Origin: Guillardia theta CCMP2712
Lineage: Eukaryota > Cryptophyceae > Pyrenomonadales > Geminigeraceae
Assembly: GCF_000315625.1 (NCBI RefSeq)
Contig: NW_005434609.1
Coordinates: 116,572-180,571 of the forward strand
Direction: 5' to 3'
Length of the DNA stretch: 64,000 bases
The stretch's first letter is position 1, and each line of letters starts with the position of its first letter. The position numbers and the translations under genes are program-made. Shown in pieces: positions 42,201 through 54,336 of this stretch. The notes below the pieces were generated by a model that searched no databases, was not told where the DNA came from, and worked only from the letters and a program-made list of their open reading frames with translations.

Positions 42201-45200
42201 AAGTTGGCAACCCCAGCTGAAGAGACCGCCACGCCCAGCATTCCTTCCACCATCTCACTCTCATTCCAACCTTGAGTGAAGATGAGGCTCGTCGAGCTGG
42301 GAAACATGGGCACGTTCGCATCTAGCGAGGACCCGATGTCGACGGCCCCGAAAGTCCTGAAGGTCATCGAGAACTCTGGCGTCCACTCGACTGTGGGGTC
42401 GATAGAGCTCACGTTGACAACCTCTGCGATGCAGGGGAAGCCGTTGATGGCGAGTTGACGGCAGACAGGCTGGACGTCGATTGATGACTTGGCTTGAGTG
42501 CAGATGCTGTCGATTCGGTTTCTTGTCGTGATCTCAACCTCGAATCTGAACTGAAGAAAGTCCGACCTGACCACATGAAAACTACGAAGAGAATAGTTGA
42601 ACGACGAGTAGAACGCTTTTTCTATCTTGCCCAATACGGTGCGTTGATACGACAGTCGATCGCTGCAAGCATCCTGTAGAGGAAACATCGGTCTGGACGG
42701 GTCTGCTTTGATACTCACAACAAGTCCACACATGTTGGGAGGGCTCGTGGCCACGTCAGTCATGGGACCCTCAGAGAGGAGTCGTCTGTTCGTGTTGTTG
42801 GACGAATTGCTCATGTCAGACGTCATGTTGGAGCTATTGACTAGAGATGTCAGCTCACCAGACAAGTTCCTGAAAGTGGACCCAACAATCCCTAGACGCA
42901 TGCTCTCGATTATTGTAGTTCCATGTCTCTCCAATCTGAACAGGACGGCAGCCATGTCGGAGAAATGACGAGGCAAGACCAGGGTCAGCCTCATCCACCA
43001 CCTCAATCCTCCTCCGCACACGCAGCAGACGTCTGAAGGCAGGGAGATGTTCGAGGAATAGTTCCGATCGATGAAGGAAAGGAAACTTGTCCCATCGCAC
43101 CACCCGAACGTCTTGTAGTCGTTGCAAGACAGTGGCAGGTGCTCTGACCAGGGGAGTATGTCCTGTTGGATGTCAACACATTCATCATGGAAATTCTCCG
43201 CACGAAGGTTCACAGAGACTGAGTTCTGATGAAGGGGAATAACGAAGTGATACTGGACGTTGACATCGATCAAGATCCGGAACCTGGACGACATGTCCGG
43301 ACACGAGTACAGATCGACTTCATCGGAAACAGAGGCGAAGAAGGAGAACGTCGCTCCATCGAAGGCGCTTACATCGTGCTGCACCAAGAGATCTCTCGAC
43401 TGAATACAAGAGGATGCGCAGCCCTCCCATGGACCAGTCACAAACGACCGGACGGGAAGTCCGCCGATCATGATGTACTTGACTCTCTCGCCGGGATCGT
43501 TGAAGTCAGAGCATACGACGCGAGCGTTCAAGCTTGCGTGATCCAGCTTTGCTCCGGGAGGCAGGTAACCGCCGATGTCAATGTTGCAGTCCCTATCTCC
43601 TTCGCAGACAAACTGCCTGATAGCCGAGATCGGGAATTGAGACGATCCCCATGGAAGCTCGGAGACGTTGCTGGCTGGCGGGTCTAACAAGACGACCGTC
43701 AAATTGCATCCGTCTTCACAGTACGACTGGACTTCCCAGTCTGTCTGCACTGAGAGCGCAAGAACAGCCGACGAGGTCAGGTTGGTGTACTCCGCGCTCG
43801 CTCCCACCACGTTGAGTGTCAAGTTTGCGCCCAACACGCTCCCTTGCACATCGGCCGAGACCTCCTGCAGGCTCGTCCCGAAGGCGTCCGAGAAGATACC
43901 TGAGATCTTCGCCGTCGAGGTAAGGGGCAGCTGGGGGGCAGGCGGGTTGGTCACTCTCAGGGAGAAGTCCGTCTGGACCACCACGTTGGTGAGCTCGAGG
44001 ACGTTCCTGATGGACGCTGAAGTTTGCGGGGGGTACGCGCCCCCGAAGTAGACGGTGTCGCAGTTGCCGCTGGACGAGTCTGTCTCGCCGAAGACTCCCT
44101 GACCCCAGAACGCCGACCGGTTGAAGACTTCAGTGATAGGGTGGAAGCCATTGCCTGCCCCCCATGCCCCGTCGTTCTGACTGAGGCAGCACTCCACGTC
44201 CACGGAGGAGAAGGGGAAGCGGGAGAAGAAGTAGTCCCCGGACCTCGTCTCAGTCTTCTTGCGGGCAGGATCATCCGGGTACATCTCTATCACCCACTCC
44301 ACCTTCCTGCAGTTCTTGTAACCATCGATCGTCCCCCTGATCCTGTCCCACAGCGTGCACCTCTGATGGAAGACATAGTGGATCACCAGCACTCTGGCCC
44401 TCCCCACAGTCACCGTCTGCTTCCATCCCCCATGAAGCGTCTGCAGGAAGTTGAGGTTGAAATGAGGCCTGTTTAGATCAGCCACCGTCACGTTGTTGGT
44501 GGAGATGAACGGAACTCGTTCTGCGCACTGTCTTGAGTTGGACACGGCGAAGATGTAGGAAGGGAGAGGAAGGGCCTGCGCAAGGCCTACGACAACGTCC
44601 CATGCTGTCGTCGTCAGTGAGGACCGCAGCAAGACAAAGTCACTCGAGATCACTTGCAGACTATCCGTCTCGATGAGCTGCGTTGATCGCAAGCTTGTCA
44701 AAGTGACATTGGTGCCGGCAGTTAGCGGCATCGTCGTCACAATCCTGACGTGCAGGACGTTGTCAAACTTTGGCTTCCTAGTCTCCTCACTGATGCTGGC
44801 CTGAAGCAGCTGCAGCTTGTGTACATGGAAGGTGTTGTAACGGCTCTCGCTGGCGTCGTAGACCTTGTCATCAGAAGCGCAGAAGGTTGTCAACATGACG
44901 TCCTGATGAAACTCCAGCGCCGAGCTGTATGTCTGCACAACCCCAGCTGCTCCTACGATGTACCTCGGCACAGCTCCGAAAGAGCAGGAGAGCTGAACAA
45001 AGAGGGGGCCCAGGAAGTTTGTACGATCGAAGGGTCGGGGGAAGATCGCTACAGTCGGCGGTGGGAAGCGAATGGTGAAGGTCTTGTTGACTGCAACGGA
45101 TCTGTGAAGGTTTGCCGACTCCACCCAGGTCTCTACTGTCAGGTTGGTGTGGTTCAGGTGGAAGGGGGAGGAGTACAGCGCAAACTCGCCGCAGGTCGTC

Positions 45201-48200
45201 GAGCAGACCCTGTAGTAGATGCGAGCGAAGGGAGTTTGACTCGATAGCGTCACCAGCACGCCCAGCTCGTCGACGGCAGTCAGGAGCTGCCCGTCAGGAT
45301 CCGGGCTGAACTGAGCTGGGGAGCAGGCTAGCACGTAGAGGAACTCCTTCCTCGGGCTGGGAGAGGCTCCGGACCTGGTAGAGATGGCTGACAGCAAGAC
45401 TTGCCCACTCGGCTGCGCCATGGAGGAGTTGAGAAGGATGGGACCGAGGTACCTCGAGCCCAGCAGGGGATCGCTCCCGTCCAGAGAGAAGAAAGTTTGC
45501 GCCCCGTCGAGCTCTTCCACGACCAGGGCGACGCCCACACTCAGCTCGTACTGAGCTGGGGCAGGCAACGCCGTGGGATCAGCTACAGACACCCTGAGCT
45601 GGCTGGACGTGAACCCGAAGGCGGAGGAGCTCCCAGCCAGCTCATCGTCCTCACTGAGCACCCAGGCCTTGAGGAAGAGGTTGGTGTAGACGATGAAGGG
45701 GCTGCTGTAGAGTTGGGGCTGCGATCCGTTGAGCGAGTAGAAGATGACACATCGCGGGGTGGAGGAGGAGATGGAGATGTTGATGAAGCTGGTGTTCGCT
45801 CTCTCGCAATCTCCCGTCGCTCCCTCCAGCGGGCACGAGGGCAGGATAGCAACTTTCTCGGCTGCGGAGACCGCGAGCTTGCTGTCCCTCGGGGCTCCCC
45901 AGCACGAGATGGCACCGGAGACAAGAAGGCCGCACGAGTGCTCGGAGGAGGCGGAGACGCGGGACCACCTGAGATCTGCACGAGGAGAGACGAGCAGGCG
46001 GTTGTCCGTCGTGCTCCCCCAGCAGGAGATGGAGCCGTCAAGGGCGACGCCGCATGTGTGGGCAGTGCCACAAGATACTTGCTGCCATCCGTCACGGCGA
46101 GGAGGGCTGCTCTGACCCCACTCGTTCCCTCCCCAGCAGAGGAGAGTCCCGTTGAGCAGCACGCCGCACGAGTGAGATCTACCGGCACAGACGTCTGACC
46201 ATTTCAAGGAGCTCCCTCCTGGTACGTCCACCTGGTTCTCGTCGTATCCCTTCCCTCCCCAGCACAGTGCCGCCCCTCCTACCTCTATCCCACAGGAATG
46301 GAAGAATCCGCTCGACATCTTGATCCACATCTTCCCAGCTGGAGGAGACGCTTGTAGGTAGGCATTGTCTCCCCAGCAGAGGGCCGTCCTGTCCTCGAGG
46401 ATGCTGCAAGTGTGCGCTGCTCCTGCTGAGACCCTCCTCCAGCTCAAGGCTGTGCTCGGGACCGTTGCTTGCCCCATGGCGTTCTCTCCCCAGCAGAAGA
46501 GCTTGCCGTCCTCCATCACAGCGCACGTGTGCTGCTGGCCGAGATCAAAGTCGACAACTGAGCCGTGTTCAAGCACAGCAGGGAGGATCGACGTCTGTCC
46601 TGCACTGTTCCTGCCCCAGCAGATCAGCTTCCCCGAGCTGTCAAGGGCGCAGGTATGATGCCCTCCCGCCTTTACGTCTAGGAGCCTCGTCCCACACCAG
46701 ACAGTCTGACAGGCCGGCAACCCTCCTCCCTGGCAGGTCGACGAGTCGGGAGGATAGCCTCCCGTTGGCCAGAACGCTCCAGCTCGGATGCAGAACGGTC
46801 TGTCTGCTGGAGTGGGTGCTGGAGGAGAGGTGACGTTCTGTTCTGGCGCGGGAACGAAGTTGTAGTCTCCGGACAGACTTCGTTCATAACGTGCAGCCTC
46901 GTCGGCCGAGTTCGCTTGTCTCCTCAGCTTGAGACTGTAGACCTGCTGAGAAAAAAAGACGTCATCGCTCAACAGGACGAAGTCCAGCGAGATCGAACTG
47001 TTGAGAGGCCAGTCATCGCACTGAGGCCCGGCAGTGACGTTGTGGTGCACTGGTTGGCTCCAATCGAAGACTCTCGCGTCCATGAGCTGCCAATCCTTCC
47101 TGTTGCCGAAGGTGTAGGCGAACGAGTACATCCCCTTGTTGACTTCGCTGACCGACGAAGGGGAGGAAGTAGCCGCCCAGGTCACGTACTCGTCTTGCTG
47201 GGAAGGCAGGGGGACCAGCCGGACCCAGGAGGTGGGCTGAGCAACGAGAGAAACTTTGATGACCATCTTTTGGCAGCCGAAGGTAATTTCGCTCCCCTCA
47301 GTGTCAAGGTCCAATACGAACTCGACATCTGGCGCATGTACGTCGTTCCCGACCTTGTCCATGGGCTTCAAGACGGAGAGAGCGAGCCGTTGAGACTTTA
47401 TCGGCAGTGCTGGAGCAGTCGGAACGGGAGAGGAGGGAGAGGACTGGGGCAACATTGCGATGCAGACAAGACCAGCAATGTCTTGATGTAGAAGAGGGAG
47501 GGACTTGAGACTGAGCTGGTTGTAGTCAATCACTTTGGAGTTCCTGAAGGAGTCAGAGAAAAGGAAGAGGCTCCTCTCCTGGAGCAGATCGTCAGTCTGC
47601 TTCCCACACTGATCGCACGTGAAAGCAGCGGAATGGTTCCCTCCGAACGAGAACGTCTTCAGCAGCTCCAAGTCTTCAAGACTAGCCCACTTGTAAGGAG
47701 CTCCCGTGACGGGATCGTCGGGACAGGAGTATGAACCGTTGCCCGTCCATCGCCAAGGCAAGCTCAAGACGAAGGCAACTCGGGGATCGAGTTTGTACCT
47801 GCAGAACCCTCTACAAGCATCGAAACTTCGTCCCGCATACCACAAGATCTGCTCGCTCCCTGCCGCAGGTCGAAGGGGAGAGGAGCTTCTGTTGTGTTCC
47901 TCCTTGACCACGACCTGAGGGCTGAGCTTCCACAGGCCGTTCTCGTGCAAGACAACAGGGACCGAGTAGTTCACTCCGTCATGACTGGCGCAGACAGTGA
48001 CAAGACTGCTCGAGGGCTGCCTCGTCAGGGTGAACTGTAAGAACAAGTCCCTTCCTACTGCGTCTCCAGCCCTGCAGTAAGGTTCACACGAGCAGAAGAG
48101 CTTCGTCCCGCTTGCTGTGTAGAACAGCCCCTCCTCCCCGTGAGAGCTGCAAGTCGCGTTCCCTTCCACGAGCTTAATCTCGACCTCCGTCGCCTTGAGC

Positions 48201-51200
48201 AAGAAGGAGGATGGTCTGAAGAGCGTGAGGATGAAGGGCTGATGGAGGACGACGACTCCGCGCAGCTCTGCTTGCCAGACCCTCCAGGGAACGGGAGGAA
48301 GAGGGAGAGGATCTTGACAAGCGTCGCCGATCTTGACGCTTCCTGTGAGATCCCTGAAGAACGTGACCTCCTGCTGGGAAGAGAGCTGGACGCTGGTTCT
48401 GATGTCTGCAGGATTGCTGTATGACGAGCTCAACGGCTGCAAGATCGAGAGCTCAAAACCGCCACGAGCGACGTTCAAGGTGACGTTGGAGGAGATCATA
48501 GGATCTTTAGAGAAGGTGAAGATAAGCCTGACTTGAAACGGATCTTGGACGTCGAGGGTTGTCTCCAAGAACAAATGAGAGAAGAACACTTGGCCTTGCT
48601 CAACTTTCCGAACCGTGTCCCCCATCACTGCCACCTGTGTGTTCCAAGACTCGACTTGTACTGAGATTTCACCATCTTCTTCTCTCCTGACGATATTGCC
48701 GTAGTCATCGACCAGGGAAACGACGGGCTGGATGCCGAAAGGAAGCCCGATGAAGACAGTCTGGATGCCGTCGACCTGCTGATCTGTGATGGACGCGGGC
48801 AATCGAGAGACGACGAGGCGTGTTGGATCTCCCGGAGCGACCGTGATGTTCATGGCGAGAGAACGCTGGGAACCTAGCAGGACATCCTCGAACACAACGA
48901 GATAACCAATTCCCGCTCGTCTGAAAGAGAGGTCCAAGAAACTAGCGACTCCCCCGATAGACAGGATGTGGGTTGTCCCGAACATCGACGGAGCCGACTC
49001 GCAGGTCAGGTTGTAGGGATCACAAGATTGCGGCATGCGGCATGTCGACGAGCAGTCGTAACGCACTAGGGAGTAGTTGACATGGACTGACACGTACCTC
49101 CTGGATGCGGTCTGAAACCCGTGAAGGTCGACCAACCTGACAACCAAAGGAGGATTGAACATCGGCCCAGCAGTGAAAGTATTGGAATTCCCCTTGTCTG
49201 AGACCAAACTATTCACAGGGAATTCAACTTCAAACACAAGGGATGAATTCTCCAACGAAATCCCTTCGTACAAGACGGAATACTTGACCGCAAAGTAGCC
49301 TGGCTCGCTGACGGTCAGGTCGTTGAAGAGAAATCGGACGGGACTGCGGGAGTATGGTAGGACACCCTTGCTTCCAGTCAGCAGACGGTCTTGATTGGGC
49401 TTCTTAGGAAATCCCTCAAGCGTCAGGTTGGCAAACCCGCTGTAGCTGAGGTCGACGACGAAGTTTTCGTAGGCATCGAGCAGAGCAATTTCCGTCAAGA
49501 ACGAGTCCAGCGCTACCTGGTTTACACCCTGCCCAGCTGTACAAGGAAGAGCGCAGGGTTGCTGCAGAACAGAGATCGAGCGGGGCGAGGAAGAGGTGAC
49601 TTTGAATACGATTGAATTCAACTCGCCAATCAATGGCATACTGAAATGTAAGGAATATTTCCCAACTCGCAAGAGCTTCAGATCGGTGAACTTGACGACT
49701 CCAGCTCTGGCCTCAGCTGTGGTTTTCCCCAGCAAGCTGCAGGAGTCAGTTGACCATGGCGCGACAGTCTGTGTGCTGTTTTCCTTGTAACATGTCAGAT
49801 TGACACCAGCTTCCCGATGAGACAAGAGAGCATATTCACTGTTGAGGTCCAACACCTTGACCACTACCTCACTCAAGGCTACTCCCGCCTGTACCTCCAC
49901 AGTCGGTTGGCTGACAAACTGGACAGAGGCGACAGGAGGCATGATGTTGAAGCGTGTTGACTCGAGAGCTCCGTCCAGGAACTTATAAGCAAACTTGAGG
50001 GTGAAGCCTCTTCCGGGCTTAGAGACGAACAGATCCGTGAACGAGGCTACACCGTGCCTAAAAGGGACAGCCAGGGTCCCTTCCAGCGAAGCTCCTGACG
50101 GGTTCAGCCCCAAAGATACAGAGACGAGGTCGGAGCTGATATCGTCATTGACTAGTCCTTTGTGGTACAGGGCTAGTTGAGGGTTGAAGGGAAAGACCTC
50201 GTTGGCGATACAGTCGACGGGTTGTGCGACGATGAAAACCTTGTCGACCGAAGGAACTGGATTGGCGACATTGAATCGGCCATCCTTCAGAGAGGACACT
50301 CCAAGGACAAGGTCGGCTTGCTGCGGTAGATTGATATTATAAGTGTTGCGAATAAACACACAGGAAGGCCTTGAATATCGGTAGTCTCCCACTGAAGCCA
50401 TAAAACACAACGAGTAAACAACGCTCGCATTAGGGAAGAATTCACACCCCACATTCCATTGAACATCGAGATATCTCTGCGAGGTTGGTCCAACAATTGT
50501 CTCTCCCTTGCAATCTCCTGATAACAAGTTCTCCTTTGCGCATCCGTGATAGACCAAGTTTTTGCTGAGAGAAAAGTCGCCCAAGGGCAGGATGGACATG
50601 GCAGAGTTGGAGAAGTTGTTGGCAAACATGAATCTGACGAAGGGAAGACTGCTCTCTATTTTGCTGCTCCTGCAAAAGAATCTGCTCGTTCCCAAGGGGC
50701 AGGCATCCGAGCTAACGCACCTGTACAACAACTCACTTCCAGCTGAGGGGGAAATAAGTCATTCACCTGCTATAGAGATGGGAGTCGAGATTGATGTACA
50801 GGATTTCATCTGCAGTAGGACAGATTCCTACGAAACCCTCACATTCAAAAAGATGTGCATCTGACGGGCTTATGCATTTAGAGACTTGGAAACTGGAGTT
50901 GACGCCATCCCAAAACAGCGATTTGGAGCAATCAAAGAGGATTGTATCTGATATAGTGGTAGGACGAGTTACCAAGAATCCTGAGTATCCGACATTGAGA
51001 GGGGAGTCTTGTGAAACACGGATGATGAAATCAATGGCACGAGTTCCTGAAAGGGAGTTCACCTCTAGGGATATTTGCAAGAAACAAGGAAACTTGTTGC
51101 AAGCATTCTGAGTGAGAACTCTGATTCTACCGTCATCACTCAGCATGATGCCTCCAGACGAGTAGTATTGTAATATGGTTGACTGCGAATAGGAGTCTGA

Positions 51201-51884
51201 AGCAGAGCTGCCTATGGCGTCAGGGAGTAGAAATGGGTAACGAGTGAGCGTGACTGAAGAATTCTCATCAATGATCAGCTGGTAATCAGATTCGGGATTG
51301 AGAGAGAGAAGAGGAGGAATGACTGCAAAAGGTGATTGAGGGTAAGAATTTTCTGATATGACAACTGTTGTCCTGACATGCCAGTCTGTGCCTTGACTAT
51401 ACACCAGGGAACTGCGGCAACAACCTTGAAAGAATGCTTGATACTCCCCGGAAGATTGATAGCTGTGGGAAAATGCTAACTTTGAATAAACTAGTCTATC
51501 GTCCAACCTGATTATGATGAAGCTGAAACGAGACGCATTAGTCTGCAACTTGCAATTTTCTGACATACACGTGTAGATTGATCGACGCACGTCCGACGTG
51601 GACCCTTCTGTCACATTCAAAATTGAACCAGGCCCGCCGTTGATGCAAGAAAGCCATTCATCTCTCAGAGCCTGTACATTTGGTTCTTGCGCAGTTTGTT
51701 TGCTCAGCGTGCTTCGCCAAGTGTCCCGTTCCCATGCTACTTCAAGCGAAAAATGAACGAGAGAGGGATCCATGGGATCTACTCTCCAAGAAAGATCTCC
51801 AGAAACGAACCAACAATAACATTGCTTAAAGAATAAAGACATGATCAAGACATTCAAAGTTACAACAGCATTCAATCGCCGCAT
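32215..51884 (-). CDS. Giant secreted multidomain protein, about 6,439 residues
   Basis: Five exons (51884-50767, 50720-40322, 40124-33124, 33065-32402, 32352-32215) sum to 19,320 bases, 6,440 codons exactly, with no internal stop. A signal peptide (MRRLNAVVTLNVLIMSLFF, then KQCYC) leads to WFVSGDLSWRV. In order: many Ig-like repeats of the form QP...D..GN (residues about 400-1500); eight RCC1-like repeats (about 1717-2003, each ending CWG); CHB_HEX-like domains (about 2006-2260); a cysteine motif ending DVCCVCGGG (about 2900); more Ig-like repeats; 12 DUF4215 repeats (about 4650-5325, CGDG...CDDGN...GDGCS); one Notch/LNR module (about 5405-5435, GYCD...NPECGFDSGDCC); CHB_HEX-like domains (DGTTPAF type, about 5470-5855); ephrin-receptor-like repeats (about 6030-6148, CPTGTYSKTG); and seven RCC1-like repeats to the end. 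No transmembrane segment is seen. Inferred: secreted surface or matrix protein, function unknown. Confidence 0.85.
35640..37700 (-). other. Twelve tandem DUF4215 cysteine-rich repeats in the giant protein
   Basis: Each repeat of about 45-60 residues follows CGDGxxxxxExCDDGNxxxGDGCSxxCxxExGxxC. Examples are CGDGVRVQQEDCDDGNTRDG and CADGVRVAAEQCDDGNTKSG. The third repeat is shortened (ETCETKDGCSDVC). The ordered Asp/Gly/Cys pattern is typical of disulphide-rich, probably Ca2+-binding extracellular modules. Confidence 0.9.
45830..46690 (-). other. First RCC1-like repeat block of the giant protein
   Basis: Eight repeats near residues 1717-2003, for example AGGHHTCALDSSGKLICWG, AGAAHTCSILEDRTALCWG and CAGRSHSCGVLLNGTLLCWG. 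A second propeller-like block, separated from the C-terminal one by about 4,100 residues. Confidence 0.85.
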
Positions 51885-52731
51885 GGTTCCAACAGGGCAC
51901 GTGAAAGCCACGGACAACAAGCCTTTGCTCTGGCTGGCCCACAGTTACAGGACCGTTCAGCTCCTACCCTGCTGTCGACCAACGGATGTAGCAGAGGCTT
52001 GGCTACTCTCAGGCGTCTTCCTCCTCCTCCTCCCTACCGCCTGATCCTCTGCAGCAGAGCCTCCCTCGTTGACAGCGCCATCTTCGCTTCAAGAGGCATA
52101 ACCGTTACGGGTACTCGTAACCGCTAGTCAAAAGTACCAATTCCACCCACCCCCTGATTTTTCTGTCTGATCGAAGGAAAAATGGGGGTGAAGACCTGGC
52201 ACAGGGCAAAGGGGGTGGTGGAAGGAATGCCGTTGTGCAAAGAAAGGGATTCAGACGAAAGATAATGACAGACTGGAGGGGAGGAGGGCAGGAGAGGAGG
52301 AGGGGAGAAAGGAGGGCAGGAGGGCAGGAGGGCAGGAGGGCAGGAGGGCAGGAGAGGAGGAGGGGAGAAAGGAGGGGAGGAGGGGAGGAGGGGAGGAGGG
52401 GAGGAGGGCAGAAAGGAGGGCAGGAGGGCAGGAGGGCAGGAGGGTAGGAGCTAGAACAATAAGGTGCGGAAGGCAATGCAGCACGCTGAGGGAGGAGTCG
52501 AAGTAGGCCGAGCCGAGCCCCAGGAAGTCGGTCGCGAGCGACGTCATCGAGAAGGAGCGGAGCGCCTTCTCCGTTAGACAAAAGGAGACAGCGTAGGACA
52601 ATAGAAGAAGATGTAATTGAAATTTTCACTGGGGATAGAGCTGTGACATTTTTTTGTCGAATGAATGACAAGAATAGATTAGATTCCTTGTAAACCTGAT
52701 CTCAACGATTGACGTTTGTGCAGGAAACAAG
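51885..52731. other. Divergent intergenic region between the giant gene and the PDZ gene
   Basis: No gene recognised. It holds a C-rich block (ccacccaccccctg, about 52146) and a purine-rich tandem tract (about 52270-52450). Open frames across that tract on both strands are compositional. Promoters of both flanking genes should lie here. Confidence 0.5.
52270..52450. repeat. Purine-rich tandem repeat tract
   Basis: About 180 bp of ggaggggaggag and ggcaggagggcaggag units in imperfect tandem. One strand is almost entirely purine, so the tract could adopt triplex or G-rich structures. Confidence 0.8.
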
Positions 52732-53451
52732 ATGATAAATGAGTGGTTTCAAAGTATTTACACTGACTTTGAAAGCTGCGTACCAATAAGGCATGGATCA
52801 AAAGAATGCGGAGTAGGAATCAATTGTAAGCTTTGCTTGTTATTTGCGTGTCAACTTTGACTTTCGCATCAGTCACGTACGACACAAACGGAGGTTTGGT
52901 AGTTCACTCGCTAGTGCAGAATGGTCCAGCAGCAATGGCGGGGGTAAGGAGATCAGTATCAGCTTGTTGAAATCCCTGATAGAGGCGAGCACAGGTCCTT
53001 CCAGGAGATATCTTATATGAAATCGAAGGGAGGCCTTGTTTTGCGGCGCCTCTTGAAAGAGTAACTGCGATGCTGACAGGACCGTGAGTTATTGAGACAA
53101 CTTGTGACATGTGGCCTATGCTGACTCTTGATCAGTGAGAACAGTTTTGTATGGACAACATTCAGGAGGAAAGAGAAATTCATGAAGTTGGAAATCCGCA
53201 GAGTATTTCCCTTGCGTGCCAAACTTCCTGAATTCCGTGAAGATGAAGAGTCGGTGGCTGCGTCAAAACCGAAGCATAAGTTTTTCGAAAATCCTGCCAA
53301 TTCTTCTCAATCTGATCCAGAAGACTCTCCCAAATCCTTGATCGAAGTCAAAGGGAACAAAAGAAAATCGAATGAATTCCAAATCCTTAGGGACACCAAT
53401 TCGGAGATGGACAAATCTGAACACTCTTCCTTCAGCAAGGTGAACTTGTAA
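52732..53451 (+). CDS. Single PDZ domain protein
   Basis: Exons 52732-52825, 52873-52943, 52995-53083 and 53136-53451 join in frame (570 bases, 189 residues with this stop). Read across the introns, residues about 24-105 form a complete PDZ fold pattern: CGVGINFTYDTNGGLVVHSL, QNGPAAMAGVLPGDILYEI, EGRPCFAAPLERVTAMLTGP, then NSFVWTTFRRK. GVGINF is at the carboxylate-binding loop position. A charged, Ser-rich tail follows. PDZ domains bind C-terminal peptides and scaffold signalling or trafficking complexes; the partner is unknown. The 3' end is uncertain. Donor-like sites (gtgaac at 53443, gtaacc at 53449) and further open blocks to about 53890 (for example FVDVRPTSNYPARKSPR) suggest more exons. 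None of these exons alone would reveal the domain. Confidence 0.7.
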
Positions 53452-54336
53452 CCTGCAAATGTCTTCTCCTTTGAAGAAAATTTCGAGAACAGCGTTCTCG
53501 TGGATCATTATCTTTCAAAATCTCGAAGGGAAATGCAAGGCAGCCTCTCTCACATTTGGTACACTGCATGTGAAGTCTGGTTGTGGGGATGGTGACTTTG
53601 ACGTAGGAGAATTCGAGCAACAAGTTTGTCGATGTGCGCCCTACATCAAATTACCCTGCTCGCAAGAGTCCACGGGTAAGGATTGATTGCACCCTGCAAA
53701 CGAGTCTGATCAATATTCGGATCAGACCAAAAACACTCTTGTGAGTGATTACAAGCAGAGAACCAATAGCCTTGTGAAAAACAGGTGGATGTCGGGAGCG
53801 TTGATTTATGGCATAATTGACGCAGAATATGAAGCAATGTATTCGGAAGGCCAGAGGCACCCACTGGTTTCACTCCCCGCGAGGTGAAATGTTGTTCGGC
53901 GAGAAAAGAATTGCTGTATACTGATCCATTTACCAACATGTAGGTCATCGATTTGGAGAGGAAAAGGTTTAATGTTTTTTGTTTCTCAACAAGGATTTTA
54001 CTCATCCTGTCAGGTCTGAGCCTGCATATTACCCTCACAGGAGATAGAAATCGTTGTCAAACTGGCAGATCGGATTGAATAAACGTGATTTTGCCCCCCC
54101 TCAGTTCATCACCCCAACGAAGGCTCGGTCGCTATGCCGGGCCTGGCCGAGTCTTTAAGTGCAGTGAGTCACCGGCCGGGCGGCCGGGCCCCGCCCGCCG
54201 GGACTCGTGACCAGTGACACGGTGACACTCTGGAGTCACTGGCCGGGCGGCCCCGGACGGCGGGGCACTGCAAAGGCTCACTCAGTGAGCTATCAGTGTT
54301 TAGTCAGGCCCGCACCAGAGAAGTTTGGTTTGTGGG
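53452..54336. other. Possible 3' exons of the PDZ gene, then a GC-rich island
   Basis: 53452-53890 contains open blocks flanked by gtacac, gtaagg and gtggat donors and gtag/cag acceptors that may extend the PDZ gene. From about 54110 to 54290 the DNA is a GC-rich island (ggccgggcggccggg) like those elsewhere. 54290-54336 is the leader of the next gene. Confidence 0.45.

Noticed and set aside
33227-50864. Numerous plus-strand open frames of 60-265 codons opposite the giant gene
   Set aside because: They are antisense shadows of a continuous minus-strand coding sequence with recognised domains.
52105-52671. Minus-strand frame of 188 codons across the purine-rich tract
   Set aside because: Its sequence is Pro/Leu/Ser repeats derived from the tandem tract; no start context or domain.
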